A DNA stretch of 12,211 bases from an uncultured Burkholderiales bacterium (GCA_937897495.1 CALCBL010000493.1:1-12211), one strand, 5' to 3'; shown: positions 1 to 7,876, counted from the stretch's first letter. The notes: generated by a model from the sequence alone, not told the origin. Made by a program: numbers and translations.

Positions 1-213
1 CTGCGAATCGTCCAAGTTGCCAACGACCGGCATGATGCCTTGAGCCCTCAAACCCGGTGCCTTTTCGGGGCTAGAGGTCAATGCCAAGACCCGAGCTCTG
101 CCGACCAACTGTTTGGCTGCGCGTTGACCTACATCACCACATCCGACGATCAAAACACGCTCTTTTCGAAAGCGGGCAGGTAAAGCACCTAAAGGGGTTT
201 GGTTTGAAGGCAA
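1..213 (-). CDS. NAD(P)-binding Rossmann-fold protein, SDR/epimerase-like (YeeZ-type), 5' part only
   Basis: The minus strand reads as one open frame of 71 codons that leaves the window at position 1, so only the N-terminus is seen. After a short basic leader (about residues 1-13) comes a beta-strand and glycine-rich loop, VLIVGCGDVGQRAA, the dinucleotide-binding GxGxxG of a Rossmann fold. It is followed by a second strand ending in LALTSSPEK and the segment GIMPVVGNLDD, typical of extended short-chain dehydrogenase/epimerase-like proteins such as YeeZ. Substrate and reaction cannot be told from this fragment. No ATG is available: an in-frame TAA lies at 225-223, leaving CTG (219), ATT (216) or TTG (213). 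TTG at 213 is the most plausible, but it has no good Shine-Dalgarno at normal spacing. It is divergent from the ferredoxin reductase at 259, with 45 bases between. The family call is fairly sure, the exact start is not. Confidence 0.7.
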   Translation of the reverse strand, partial: MPSNQTPLGALPARFRKERVLIVGCGDVGQRAAKQLVGRARVLALTSSPEKAPGLRAQGIMPVVGNLDDSQ

Positions 214-217
214 AATC

Positions 218-242
218 AGGGGTTATGGAATTTAAGACCCCT
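218..242. repeat. Inverted repeat AGGGGT-N13-ACCCCT in the divergent intergenic region
   Basis: AGGGGT at 218-223 is mirrored by ACCCCT at 237-242, a perfect 6-base dyad with a 13-base A/T-rich spacer. It occupies most of the 45-base gap between the two divergent genes and touches the possible non-ATG start of the minus-strand gene. It could be an operator for a dimeric regulator or a chance palindrome. No convincing -35/-10 pair was found in this gap. Confidence 0.35.
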
Positions 243-258
243 CTAGGATAACGAAAAC

Positions 259-1305
259 ATGAGCTTCCAAATTACCGTCGAGCCAAGTGGCCGTACTTTT
301 AATGCAGATAGCAGCGAAACTTTGTTGGCGGCCGGCATTCGCCAAGGCATAGGCCTGCCCTATGGTTGTAAAGATGGCGCGTGTGGTTCCTGCAAATGCA
401 AGAAGATTTCTGGCACGGTGGTGCACCGTGAGCACCAAGCCAAAGCTTTGAGTGCTGACGAAGAAGCCCAAGGCCTGATCTTGACCTGCTGCTCTACCGC
501 GCAAAGCGATTTGGTGTTGGAATCGCGTCAAGTGACGGAAGCAGGCAGTTTTCCCATTAAGAAAATGCCTGTGCGCGTGGTCAGCTTAGAAAAAAAATCA
601 CACGATGTCATGTCCATCATCATGCAACTGCCTGCCACCGATGTGATGCAGTTTCATGCGGGCCAGTATGTCGAGTTTTTATTGCGCGATGGCTCGCGCC
701 GCAGTTACAGCATGGGCAATGCACCTCACACGCTAGACCCCGCGGCACCCAAAGTAGAGCTGCACATTCGCCACATGCCTGGCGGCAAATTCACCGACGT
801 GGTGTTCAGCACCATGAAAGAAAAAGACATCTTGCGCATTGAGGGCCCCTATGGCAGTTTCTACTTGCGCGAAGACTCGCAAGCACCCATGATTTTGTTG
901 GCGTCGGGCACCGGCTTTGCACCCATCAAAGCCTTGATTGAGCACATGCAACACAAAGGCATCACAAGGCCTGCCACGCTTTACTGGGGCGGTCGCCGAC
1001 CTTCCGATTTGTACATGAACGACTGGGTTGAAGAGCACGTCAAAGCCATGCCCAACTTAACTTACGTTCCGGTGGTGTCCGATGCATTGGCAGAAGACGC
1101 ATGGCTTGGGCGCACAGGTTTTGTGCACCAAGCTGTCTTACAAGATCACCCAGATCTAAGTGGTTTCCAAGTCTATGCCTGCGGCGCCCCCATTGTGGTG
1201 GACTCTGCACGCGCAGACTACCTAGGCAAAGCAGGATTACCTGAAGAAGCCTTCTTCGCCGATTCATTCACCACTGAAGCCGACAAGGCCAAGGAGTCCA
1301 ACTGA
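259..1305 (+). CDS. 2Fe-2S ferredoxin/FAD/NAD(P)H reductase, CDP-6-deoxy-delta-3,4-glucoseen reductase family (AscD-like)
   Basis: The 348-residue cytoplasmic flavoprotein moves electrons from NAD(P)H through FAD to a 2Fe-2S centre. The N-terminal plant-type ferredoxin domain (about 1-90) has cluster ligands C37, C42, C45 and C77 in the C-x4-C-x2-C...C pattern. The FAD domain has RSYS at 148-151 and the GGKFT segment near 175. The NAD(P) domain has GTGFAPI (217-223), YWGGR (242-246) and YACGAP (306-311), ending in FFADSF near the C-terminus. This domain order fits AscD/RfbI-type reductases and also oxygenase reductase subunits. No deoxysugar dehydratase or oxygenase gene lies beside it, so the physiological partner is unknown and the glucoseen name is only a family label. 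The ATG at 259 follows AGGA at 245-248 with 10 bases between. Its TGA overlaps the next gene's ATG by one base. An A8 run lies at 590-597. Confidence 0.88.
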   Translation: MSFQITVEPSGRTFNADSSETLLAAGIRQGIGLPYGCKDGACGSCKCKKISGTVVHREHQAKALSADEEAQGLILTCCSTAQSDLVLESRQVTEAGSFPIKKMPVRVVSLEKKSHDVMSIIMQLPATDVMQFHAGQYVEFLLRDGSRRSYSMGNAPHTLDPAAPKVELHIRHMPGGKFTDVVFSTMKEKDILRIEGPYGSFYLREDSQAPMILLASGTGFAPIKALIEHMQHKGITRPATLYWGGRRPSDLYMNDWVEEHVKAMPNLTYVPVVSDALAEDAWLGRTGFVHQAVLQDHPDLSGFQVYACGAPIVVDSARADYLGKAGLPEEAFFADSFTTEADKAKESN

Positions 1306-2300
1306 TGCGCACATCTCTAATTTTGACAAGACGCCTGTGTCTCCATGCCGGCATCGCATTGCTGACTTTGATCGGCGCCAACGCCCTCCACGCGCAGCCC
1401 TTGGACAAGCCCATTCGCTTGGTGGTGCCCTATGCGCCTGGCGGCCCCATTGATGTCACCGCCCGTGCATTGGCAGAACGCGTCAAAGACTCATTGGGCG
1501 TTGTCATCATCGACAACAAGCCCGGCGCGGGTGGTAACTTGGGCGTTGACATTGTGGCCAAGGCGCCTGCCGATGGCTACACCATTGGCATTTCCGCTGT
1601 GGCCACACATGCCATCAACCCTTGGCTTTTCACCAAGATGCCCTTCAATGCAGCCACCGACTTTGCCGCCATCACCCAAATGGTTCGTGTGCCCAATGTG
1701 TTGGTCATGAATGCCGACACTGCGCAGCGTTTGAAAATTAACACCGTAGCCGACTTGATTGCCTACGGCAAAGCCAACCCAGGCAAGCTCAACATCGGCT
1801 CCGGTGGTAACGGCAGCGCAGGCCATTTGGCGGCAGAAATGTTCAAGCGCGATGCAGGCATTTATGCCGTTCACATTCCCTACAACGGCGGCAATCCAGC
1901 ACAATTGGCTTTGCTTTCTGGGCAAGTCGATTTCAACTTCGACAACTTGGCGACCGCAGCACCCAACATCAAGGCTGGCAAGCTCAAGGCTTTGGCTGTG
2001 ACCACGGCGCAGCGCAGCAGCGCCCTGCCCGACATTCCTGCCATGGCTGAAACGCTCAAAGGTTTTGAAGTGGACACATGGTGGGGTTTGGTAGCTCCGG
2101 CCAACACACCACCGGCCATGGTCGCGCGTTTGAACCAGGCTTTCTCAGCAGCCCTTGCAGCGCCCGAGACCAAAACTCGTTTTGGCATGATGATGATCGA
2201 GCCCGTGAGCAGCACACCCGATCAATTTGCCGCCTTCATGAAGCGTGAATTGACGAAATACGAGCCGGTTGTCAAAGCCAGCGGCGCAAAAGTCGACTGA
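1305..2300 (+). CDS. Bug-family (TctC-type) tripartite tricarboxylate transporter substrate-binding protein
   Basis: This is a 331-residue periplasmic solute-binding protein. A signal peptide covers about residues 1-30: basic MRTSLILTRR, then a hydrophobic stretch, with cleavage likely after ANALHA. The mature protein opens with the family pattern IRLVVPYAPGGPIDVTAR (about 37-54), the ligand-loop region of Bug proteins. NKPGAGGNLG (71-80) and IPYNGGNPA near 191-199 are also typical, and the length is normal for the family. Bug proteins usually bind carboxylated ligands, but the ligand cannot be read from sequence. No tctA/tctB membrane genes are present, so this is an orphan receptor, as is common in Burkholderiales. 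It starts at ATG 1305, overlapping the upstream TGA by one base, with AAGGAG at 1291-1296 eight bases upstream, so it is probably translationally coupled to the reductase. It converges on livF with only five bases between stop codons. Confidence 0.93.
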   Translation: MRTSLILTRRLCLHAGIALLTLIGANALHAQPLDKPIRLVVPYAPGGPIDVTARALAERVKDSLGVVIIDNKPGAGGNLGVDIVAKAPADGYTIGISAVATHAINPWLFTKMPFNAATDFAAITQMVRVPNVLVMNADTAQRLKINTVADLIAYGKANPGKLNIGSGGNGSAGHLAAEMFKRDAGIYAVHIPYNGGNPAQLALLSGQVDFNFDNLATAAPNIKAGKLKALAVTTAQRSSALPDIPAMAETLKGFEVDTWWGLVAPANTPPAMVARLNQAFSAALAAPETKTRFGMMMIEPVSSTPDQFAAFMKRELTKYEPVVKASGAKVD

Positions 2301-2305
2301 CCTGT

Positions 2306-3022
2306 TTATTCACCCAAATAGGCAGCGCGCACTTTGGGGTCGTTTAACAAGTCTTGGCCAAGGCCAGTCATGGAGATCAAGCCCGACTCCATGACATAGC
2401 CCCGATTGGCAATGGCCAACGCACGGCTGGCGTTTTGTTCGACCAACAAAACGGTCACGCCCTGGGCAAACACATCGCGCACCACTTCGAAAACTTTGTC
2501 CACCATGAGGGGCGACAGACCCATCGAGGGCTCATCAAGCAACAACACTTTAGGGCGGCTCATGAGGGCGCGGCCCATGGCCAACATTTGCTGCTCGCCA
2601 CCGGACATGGTGCCGGCCAGTTGGTCTTTGCGTTCACGCAATCTTGGAAAGGTGTGAAACACTTTTTCCATATCGTCTTGAATGGCGGCAGTGTCATTGC
2701 GGATGTAAGCGCCCATGAGCAAGTTCTCAATGATGGTCATGCGGGTGAACACACCGCGACCTTCTGGCACCATGGCCAGGCCCTGCTTGACCAAATCCCA
2801 GGGGCCTTGGCCCACAATGCTTTTGCCCAAATACTCAATGTCACCCGCATGAAGGGGCAAGGTACCGGTGATGGCTTTCATGGTGCTTGTTTTACCCGCA
2901 CCATTAGAGCCAATGAGCGACACCAATTCACCTTCATGCACTTCAAAATCAATGCCTTTGACAGCCTGAATGCCGCCGTAGGCTACTTGTAGGCCTTTGA
3001 CTTTTAACAATGTGGCTGTCAT
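2306..3022 (-). CDS. livF: Branched-chain amino acid ABC transporter ATP-binding protein LivF
   Basis: This cytoplasmic ATPase is one of the two nucleotide-binding subunits of a LivHMGF-type importer. At 238 residues it is normal for LivF. Walker A is GSNGAGKTS (38-46), the ABC signature MSGGEQQ (139-145), Walker B LLLDEPS (160-166, D163/E164). The segment VPEGRGVF (85-92) and the switch region VEQN (194-197), where LivG has a histidine, separate LivF from LivG. A TTG 33 bases further upstream also keeps the frame open, but ATG at 3022 is chosen because GGAGGG lies at 3035-3030 with a 7-base spacer and the family N-terminus begins here. It is the last gene of the minus-strand run, one base after the livG stop. 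No hairpin terminator is visible behind its TAA, which lies five bases from the end of the convergent gene. Confidence 0.96.
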   Translation of the reverse strand: MTATLLKVKGLQVAYGGIQAVKGIDFEVHEGELVSLIGSNGAGKTSTMKAITGTLPLHAGDIEYLGKSIVGQGPWDLVKQGLAMVPEGRGVFTRMTIIENLLMGAYIRNDTAAIQDDMEKVFHTFPRLRERKDQLAGTMSGGEQQMLAMGRALMSRPKVLLLDEPSMGLSPLMVDKVFEVVRDVFAQGVTVLLVEQNASRALAIANRGYVMESGLISMTGLGQDLLNDPKVRAAYLGE

Positions 3023-3023
3023 T

Positions 3024-3812
3024 TCAATGCCCTCCAGTGCCCAAGTAGGCTTCAATTACTTTTTCATTTTTTTGGACTTCTGCTGGCGTTCCCTCGGCAA
3101 TTTGTTTGCCGTAGTCGAGCACTGTGACGCGATCGCACAAACCCATGACCAGCTTCACATCGTGCTCAATGAGCAAAATGGTGCGGTTGTCTTTGCGGAT
3201 CTGGTCGATCAACGCACGCAACTGAATTTTTTCTGTGGCGTTCATACCAGCAGCGGGTTCATCTAGCGCAATGAGTTGGGGATCGGTGGCAAGAGCACGG
3301 GCAATTTCTAAACGGCGCTGATCGCCATAAGACAAAGTGCGTGCACGGTAGTCGGCATACTGACCAATGCCCACATAGTCCAACAATTCTTGCGCACGTT
3401 GCGCAATTTCGGCTTCTTCTTGTTTGAATTTGGGTGTTCTAAAAATAGCCCCCAACAAACCCGAAGAGGTGCGCACATGTCGACCCACCATGACGTTTTC
3501 TAAGGCCGTCATTTCTGCAAACAAACGAATATTTTGAAAAGTACGTGCGATGCCTGCCTGCGCCACTTCATGGACCGCTGTGGGCTGATACGGCTTGCCT
3601 GCCAATTCAAAGCTGCCACTGTCTGGCGTGTAGAGGCCCGTGATCACATTGAAAAAGGTGGTCTTGCCTGCGCCATTGGGACCAATGAGGCCGTAGACCT
3701 GACCTCGCTCAATGGTCATGCCAACATCGGACAAAGCTTGCAATCCACCAAAGCGTTTGGAAATGCCAGCCACTTTTAAAACAGCATGGCGTTCAGAATG
3801 ATTCGCGTTCAT
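3024..3812 (-). CDS. livG: Branched-chain amino acid ABC transporter ATP-binding protein LivG
   Basis: This is the second ATPase subunit of the importer, 262 residues. Walker A is GPNGAGKTT (44-52), the signature LSYGDQR (150-156; the SYGxQR form is typical of LivG), Walker B LIALDEPA (D174/E175), and the switch histidine lies in IEHDVK (H207). The family's AGIARTFQNIRLF (Q-loop region, about 86-98) is present. ATG 3812 is preceded by an AGAGGG-like site with about 8 bases of spacing, and the preceding livM stop is one base away (TGA-C-ATG). Its own stop is one base from the livF start. All key ATPase residues are intact. Confidence 0.97.
   Translation of the reverse strand: MNANHSERHAVLKVAGISKRFGGLQALSDVGMTIERGQVYGLIGPNGAGKTTFFNVITGLYTPDSGSFELAGKPYQPTAVHEVAQAGIARTFQNIRLFAEMTALENVMVGRHVRTSSGLLGAIFRTPKFKQEEAEIAQRAQELLDYVGIGQYADYRARTLSYGDQRRLEIARALATDPQLIALDEPAAGMNATEKIQLRALIDQIRKDNRTILLIEHDVKLVMGLCDRVTVLDYGKQIAEGTPAEVQKNEKVIEAYLGTGGH
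3030..3035 (-). promoter_or_regulatory. Shine-Dalgarno of livF, decides the start
   Basis: GGAGGG on the minus strand lies 7 bases before ATG 3022, inside the last codons of livG. It supports the ATG over the TTG at 3055, which would place the ribosome well inside livG. Confidence 0.75.
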
Positions 3813-3813
3813 G

Positions 3814-4899
3814 TCAAGCGCCCTCTTTCGCTTGCAGCGCTTTGCCGTGCTCGCGCGAAGGCCACAAGCCCCTAGGGCGCATGAGCATGATGACGATCAT
3901 GGCAAGTGCAATGAGCAATTGACGCAGAATGGCGGCATCAATGCGACCGTCTGTCATAGACTGCAAGGGGCCCGCTACATAGCGCAAAATTTCTGGCAAG
4001 GCAGACAACAAGACGGCACCCAACACAACCCCCGGCAAGTGCCCCAAGCCGCCCAACACGACCATGGCCACGATCATGACGGACTCCATGAGACTGAAAG
4101 ACTCGGGTGAAATAAACCCCTGAAAACCGGCAAACATGGCGCCAGAAATGCCGCCAAACGTAGCACCCATGCCAAATGCCATGAGCTTTAAATTGCGTGT
4201 GTTCAAGCCCATGGCTTTGGCCGCAATTTCATCTTCGCGAATGGCCATCCATGCGCGGCCAATGCGCGAGATCTGCAAGCGATATGAAATTAAAAGAGTC
4301 ACCAGCACCAATGCCAAAAACAGGTAGTAGTACAAACTCACTGAGGCGAATTCAATCCCAAACAGATTCAAGGGCTTGCCCAAGTTGATGCCGAAAAAAT
4401 GGATTGGATCAATTTGGTTCAAACCCTTGGGGCCATTGGTGATATTCACCGGCTGATCCAAGTTGTTCAAAAAGACCCGAATGATTTCACCAAAGCCCAA
4501 TGTGACAATGGCCAAATAATCGCCGCGCAGCTTCAAAGTGGGCGCCCCCAGCAACATGCCAAACAGGCCGGCCAATGCAGCAGCCACAGGCACAATGACC
4601 CACAAAGGCATGTGCAAGCCGCCAGGAAACAGGGCCGCAACGGCTGGGAATGTTTCAAACAAATGGGGCGACGCCAGCAAGCCATACATGTAGGCACCCA
4701 CAGCGAAGAAAGCCACGTAACCCAAGTCGAGCAAGCCCGCATAGCCCACCACGATGTTCAGGCCAACCGCGAGCAACACATAGAGCAAGGCCATGTCAGC
4801 AATGCGCACCCAGGCATTGCCAAATTGCTGCAAAACCAAAGGCAAGATGAGAAGCAGCACGCCAATGGCCAGCGTTTTGAGATTTTTTGAGTTGTTCAT
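3814..4899 (-). CDS. livM: Branched-chain amino acid ABC transporter permease LivM
   Basis: This inner-membrane permease of 361 residues has many hydrophobic segments. After the first membrane span comes the LivM motif GLNIVVGYAGLLDLGYVAF (about 46-64), then LRGDYLAIVTLGFGEIIR and NGPKGL. The cytoplasmic coupling-loop segment GRAWMAIREDEIAAKAMG contacts the ATPase subunits. Near the C-terminus are VVLGGLGHLPG and a conserved end, LMRPRGLWP. A modest extra loop (residues about 77-100, rich in F, P and L) lies between early membrane segments. ATG 4899 is preceded by a purine-rich AGGAAGGGAAG site about 7 bases upstream. The gap from the livH stop is 19 bases. It pairs with LivH to form the translocation channel. 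Confidence 0.96.
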   Translation of the reverse strand: MNNSKNLKTLAIGVLLLILPLVLQQFGNAWVRIADMALLYVLLAVGLNIVVGYAGLLDLGYVAFFAVGAYMYGLLASPHLFETFPAVAALFPGGLHMPLWVIVPVAAALAGLFGMLLGAPTLKLRGDYLAIVTLGFGEIIRVFLNNLDQPVNITNGPKGLNQIDPIHFFGINLGKPLNLFGIEFASVSLYYYLFLALVLVTLLISYRLQISRIGRAWMAIREDEIAAKAMGLNTRNLKLMAFGMGATFGGISGAMFAGFQGFISPESFSLMESVMIVAMVVLGGLGHLPGVVLGAVLLSALPEILRYVAGPLQSMTDGRIDAAILRQLLIALAMIVIMLMRPRGLWPSREHGKALQAKEGA

Positions 4900-4918
4900 T
4901 GTGGGTCTTCCCTTCCTG

Positions 4919-5848
4919 TCACGCGCGATCGGCTACACGTTCACCCATCAGGCCAGAGGGCCGCAATGTGAGCACGATGATGAGCACGATGAAGGCAAAA
5001 ATATCGGCGTAATGACTACCCAGAACACCCCCCGTGAGGATGCCGATATAGCCTGAACCAATGGATTCAATGAGGCCTAGCAAAATGCCCCCCACAACGG
5101 CACCCCCTAAGTTGCCGATGCCACCAAACACTGCAGCAGTAAACGCTTTCAGGCCTGGCAAGAAGCCCATGCTGTGGTGCACAGTGCCATAGTTGGATGC
5201 AAACATGACCCCCGCAATGGCCGCCAACACGGCACCAATGATGAAGGTGGCAGAAATGACCATGTCGGGCTTAACACCCATCAAGGCAGCGACCCGTGGA
5301 TTTTCAGAAGTAGCGCGCATGGCCCTGCCTAACTTGGTGGCATTGACCAACCACATGAGCACTGCCAAGGAGATGGCGGTGACACCCAAAATCATGATTT
5401 GCGTGGTGGAAATGACAGCGCCACCGACATTGATGGGAGTGGTCGACAACAAGGTTGGAAATGGTTTGTAGTTAGGCTTCCAAATGATCATGGCCAAGGT
5501 TTGAAGCAAGATGCTTACACCGATGGCTGTAATGAGTGGCGCCAATTTCGGGCTGTTTCGCAATGGGCGATAGGCAATTTTTTCAATTGCAAAATTGAGT
5601 GAGGCAGCCACCACACTGGCAATGACCAAAGAGACGATCAGCATCAACCAGCCGGGCATGCCAGGCGTGGCATCTTGCATGAGCGCAATCACAGACCAAC
5701 TTGTCAGGGCAGCCACCATCAGCACCTCGCCATGGGCAAAGTTGATCAAGTTGATGATGCCGTAAACCATGGTGTAGCCCAAGGCGATCAGGGCATACAT
5801 GCTGCCTTGGACCAAGCCATTGATCACCTGCTGAAGAAAGACATCCAT
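4919..5848 (-). CDS. livH: Branched-chain amino acid ABC transporter permease LivH
   Basis: This inner-membrane permease of 309 residues is the first gene of the liv block. The N-terminus is typical of LivH: LQQVINGLVQGSMYALIALG, then GYTMVYGIINLINFAHGEV. The coupling loop GRAMRATSENPRVAALMGV, the segment GGIGNLGGAVVGG and the C-terminal LTLRPSGLMG are all present. About eight hydrophobic segments are visible. The start at 5848 is well supported: AGGAG at 5859-5855 with a 6-base spacer. This site overlaps the TAG stop of rarA, so ribosomes ending rarA stop at the livH entry site. No liv-type periplasmic binding protein gene occurs in the window, so a LivJ/K-like receptor must be encoded elsewhere. 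Confidence 0.96.
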   Translation of the reverse strand: MDVFLQQVINGLVQGSMYALIALGYTMVYGIINLINFAHGEVLMVAALTSWSVIALMQDATPGMPGWLMLIVSLVIASVVAASLNFAIEKIAYRPLRNSPKLAPLITAIGVSILLQTLAMIIWKPNYKPFPTLLSTTPINVGGAVISTTQIMILGVTAISLAVLMWLVNATKLGRAMRATSENPRVAALMGVKPDMVISATFIIGAVLAAIAGVMFASNYGTVHHSMGFLPGLKAFTAAVFGGIGNLGGAVVGGILLGLIESIGSGYIGILTGGVLGSHYADIFAFIVLIIVLTLRPSGLMGERVADRA

Positions 5849-5854
5849 ACCAAA

Positions 5855-5860
5855 CTCCTA
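5855..5860 (-). promoter_or_regulatory. livH Shine-Dalgarno overlapping the rarA stop codon (TAGGAG)
   Basis: Read on the minus strand, TAGGAG contains both the rarA TAG stop and the AGGAG ribosome-binding site of livH, six bases before its ATG. This points to transcriptional continuity and possible translational coupling between two functionally unrelated genes. Confidence 0.7.
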
Positions 5861-7162
5861 TTTTTTTGTTGCATTGGCTTGATTCAGTTCATTCAAGCTT
5901 GCCATTTTTTCTGCAATCTTTAACTCTAACCCACGATTCACGGGTCGATAAAACCCTGGCGCTGGCATGCCCACTGGCAAGTAATTTTCGCCAGCCGCAA
6001 AGCCGCCCTCTTCGTCATGGGCATAGCGATAGCCCTGACCATAGTCCAAGCTCTTCATGAGTTGAGTCGGTGCATTGCGCAGGTGCATGGGAACAGGGCG
6101 TGTACCGTCTTTTTTGACCCATGCCTTGGCCTCCTTGAAGGCCCTGTAAACGGCATTCGATTTGGCTGCCACTGCCAAATAAATCACGCATTCTGCCAAG
6201 GCCAGCTCACCTTCAGGACTGCCCAAACGCTCGTAAACTTCTGCCGCGTCAAGCGCCAAGCGAAGGGCGCGCGGATCGGCCAAGCCAATGTCCTCTGCGG
6301 CCATGCGAATGAGGCGTCTGGCCATGTAGCTCGGGTCTGCACCGCCATCCAACATGCGCGTGAACCAGTAAAGCGCAGCGTCTGGGTCTGAGCCCCTGAC
6401 AGATTTGTGCAGCGCACTGATGGTGTCGTAAAACTGCTCACCGCCTTTGTCGTATCGACGCATGCGTTCGCCCAAAACTTTCATCAGCCATGCATCTGAA
6501 ATAGCTTCTAGCTTCTCTGTTTTTGCTGCGACAGCCAAAGTTTCAAGGGTGTTGAGCAAACGACGCGCATCGCCATCGGCATAAGCAATCAGTCGCTGCT
6601 CTGCATCTGCTGCCAATGGAGGCACCGCGCCAATGGCATGCGCGCGTTTCACAATGAGTTTCAAATCTTCTTCGTTGAGGGCTTGCAGAACATAGACAGC
6701 CGCTCTAGAAAGCAATGCAGAGTTGACCTCAAAGGAGGGGTTTTCGGTGGTTGCGCCAATGAAAGTGAACAAGCCACTTTCAACATGCGGCAAGAACGCG
6801 TCTTGCTGGCTTTTATTGAAACGATGAACTTCGTCTACAAACACAATGGTTCTCTGCGGCTGCAACCCCTTCAAGGCGGCCTCTGCTTTTTCGACTGCTT
6901 CCCGAATGTCTTTGACACCCCCCAGCACCGCACTGATGCTGATAAATTGCGCGTCAAATGCATCGGCCATGAGACGTGCAATGGTGGTTTTGCCGACGCC
7001 CGGCGGACCCCACAGAATGCAACTGTGAGGCTGGCCAGATTCAAATGCCAAGCGAAGGGCCAAACCCTCACCAATCAGATGTTGCTGACCAATGACCTCG
7101 CCCAAATGCTGGGGACGCAAGCGCTCTGCCAAAGGCTGCTGTAAATGAACGCTGGCGTTCAT
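5858..7162 (-). CDS. rarA: Replication-associated recombination protein A (RarA/MgsA), AAA+ ATPase
   Basis: This 434-residue clamp-loader-like AAA+ ATPase acts at stalled replication forks and is the bacterial relative of WRNIP1/Mgs1. The N-terminus [16 protein letters not shown] (about 15-29) is family-typical. Walker A is [10 protein letters not shown] (51-60), Walker [11 protein letters not shown] (106-115), sensor 1 [12 protein letters not shown] (136-147), and the arginine finger lies in LLSRA (R153). C-terminal family motifs include [29 protein letters not shown] and a [14 protein letters not shown] region. Length is normal. ATG 7162 overlaps the lolA TGA by four bases (ATGA), so translation is probably coupled to lolA. 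The TAG stop is merged with the livH ribosome-binding site nine bases before livH. Confidence 0.97.
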   Translation of the reverse strand: MNASVHLQQPLAERLRPQHLGEVIGQQHLIGEGLALRLAFESGQPHSCILWGPPGVGKTTIARLMADAFDAQFISISAVLGGVKDIREAVEKAEAALKGLQPQRTIVFVDEVHRFNKSQQDAFLPHVESGLFTFIGATTENPSFEVNSALLSRAAVYVLQALNEEDLKLIVKRAHAIGAVPPLAADAEQRLIAYADGDARRLLNTLETLAVAAKTEKLEAISDAWLMKVLGERMRRYDKGGEQFYDTISALHKSVRGSDPDAALYWFTRMLDGGADPSYMARRLIRMAAEDIGLADPRALRLALDAAEVYERLGSPEGELALAECVIYLAVAAKSNAVYRAFKEAKAWVKKDGTRPVPMHLRNAPTQLMKSLDYGQGYRYAHDEEGGFAAGENYLPVGMPAPGFYRPVNRGLELKIAEKMASLNELNQANATKK

Positions 7163-7848
7163 GGCCGAATAACCTGCACGCCCGCAGGTGCTTTGAACTG
7201 AAAAGTCTCTGGCAAGAACTTCACATTGGCTTCAAAATTCTGAAAATTCAAACGCGATGTTTGACCTAAGCCATCCACAATTTCCAAGACCGTCAGCACA
7301 GGCACATTGGCGGCTGTGCTGGCCCCGGCCACACCCAGCTTCAAGCCCACTCGGATGACTTGGACGGCGCCATCCGACTGTTTAGGCGTAGCTTTGACCC
7401 ATTGCAAACCTTCTGAATCTGGCTCTGCTTTCAAATTGAATTCAGCTTGCAGCGCTTTCAAATCGCCAGACGAGGCAATAAACGCTGCAGGCGTTTGGCC
7501 CAGCAATTGGTTTTGTTTGCGCATGGTGACTTGGTTCAAGTCGGCGTCAAAAAGCCACAACCACTGACCATCGGACACCATGGCTTGTACAAATGGTTTT
7601 TGATAGGCAAATCGAAATTGCTGAGGCCTTTGAAATTCAAAAGTACCCGAGGACGTTTTTCTGCGAGGTGCTTGTTCGGCTTTAGATGGCCCCGTCACAA
7701 CCTGCGAAAACTGGGCACGTCCACTGTTGGTGAATTTCAAAAATTGACTCAAAGACTCGATGGCATCGGGCGAACTTTGGGCCCAAGAATTTGGCACAAC
7801 ACCCAGCCAAACCATGAACAGCCCGAGCAGATAGAGTTTGGCTTTCAT
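7159..7848 (-). CDS. lolA: Outer-membrane lipoprotein carrier protein LolA
   Basis: This 229-residue periplasmic chaperone takes lipoproteins released by LolCDE and carries them to LolB on the outer membrane. A signal peptide is clear: MKAKLYLLGLFMVWLGVVPN with cleavage after SWA (A23/Q24). The mature protein has the LolA pattern LSQFLKFTNSGRAQFSQVV, then SSGTFEFQRPQQFRFAYQKP and SDGQWLWLFDADLNQVT, which form the half-barrel that holds acyl chains. The segment between about 135 and 185 is longer and looser than in E. coli LolA. An in-frame TAG lies directly before ATG 7848, so no longer start exists. The Shine-Dalgarno is weak, which suggests dependence on translation from ftsK, 28 bases upstream. 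Confidence 0.94.
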   Translation of the reverse strand: MKAKLYLLGLFMVWLGVVPNSWAQSSPDAIESLSQFLKFTNSGRAQFSQVVTGPSKAEQAPRRKTSSGTFEFQRPQQFRFAYQKPFVQAMVSDGQWLWLFDADLNQVTMRKQNQLLGQTPAAFIASSGDLKALQAEFNLKAEPDSEGLQWVKATPKQSDGAVQVIRVGLKLGVAGASTAANVPVLTVLEIVDGLGQTSRLNFQNFEANVKFLPETFQFKAPAGVQVIRP

Positions 7849-7876
7849 CTAGATAAGACAGTCTGAAAGAGGCCGT

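Noticed and set aside
590..597. A8 run inside the reductase gene as a frameshift or phase-variation site
   Set aside because: The frame is intact and encodes E-K-K in the linker after the ferredoxin domain; there is no overlapping downstream frame or stimulatory structure to support programmed slippage.
2354..2992. Long plus-strand open frame opposite livF
   Set aside because: It is fully antisense to a gene with all ABC ATPase motifs, its product is low-complexity and rich in H and Q, and it has no family signature. It is a shadow frame.
3023..3055. Longer livF start at TTG 3055
   Set aside because: ATG 3022 has a strong Shine-Dalgarno and the family N-terminus begins there.
4399..4890. 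Plus-strand open frame opposite livM
   Set aside because: Its composition is rich in Q and H, as expected from the reverse complement of a hydrophobic membrane gene, and it has no recognisable domain.
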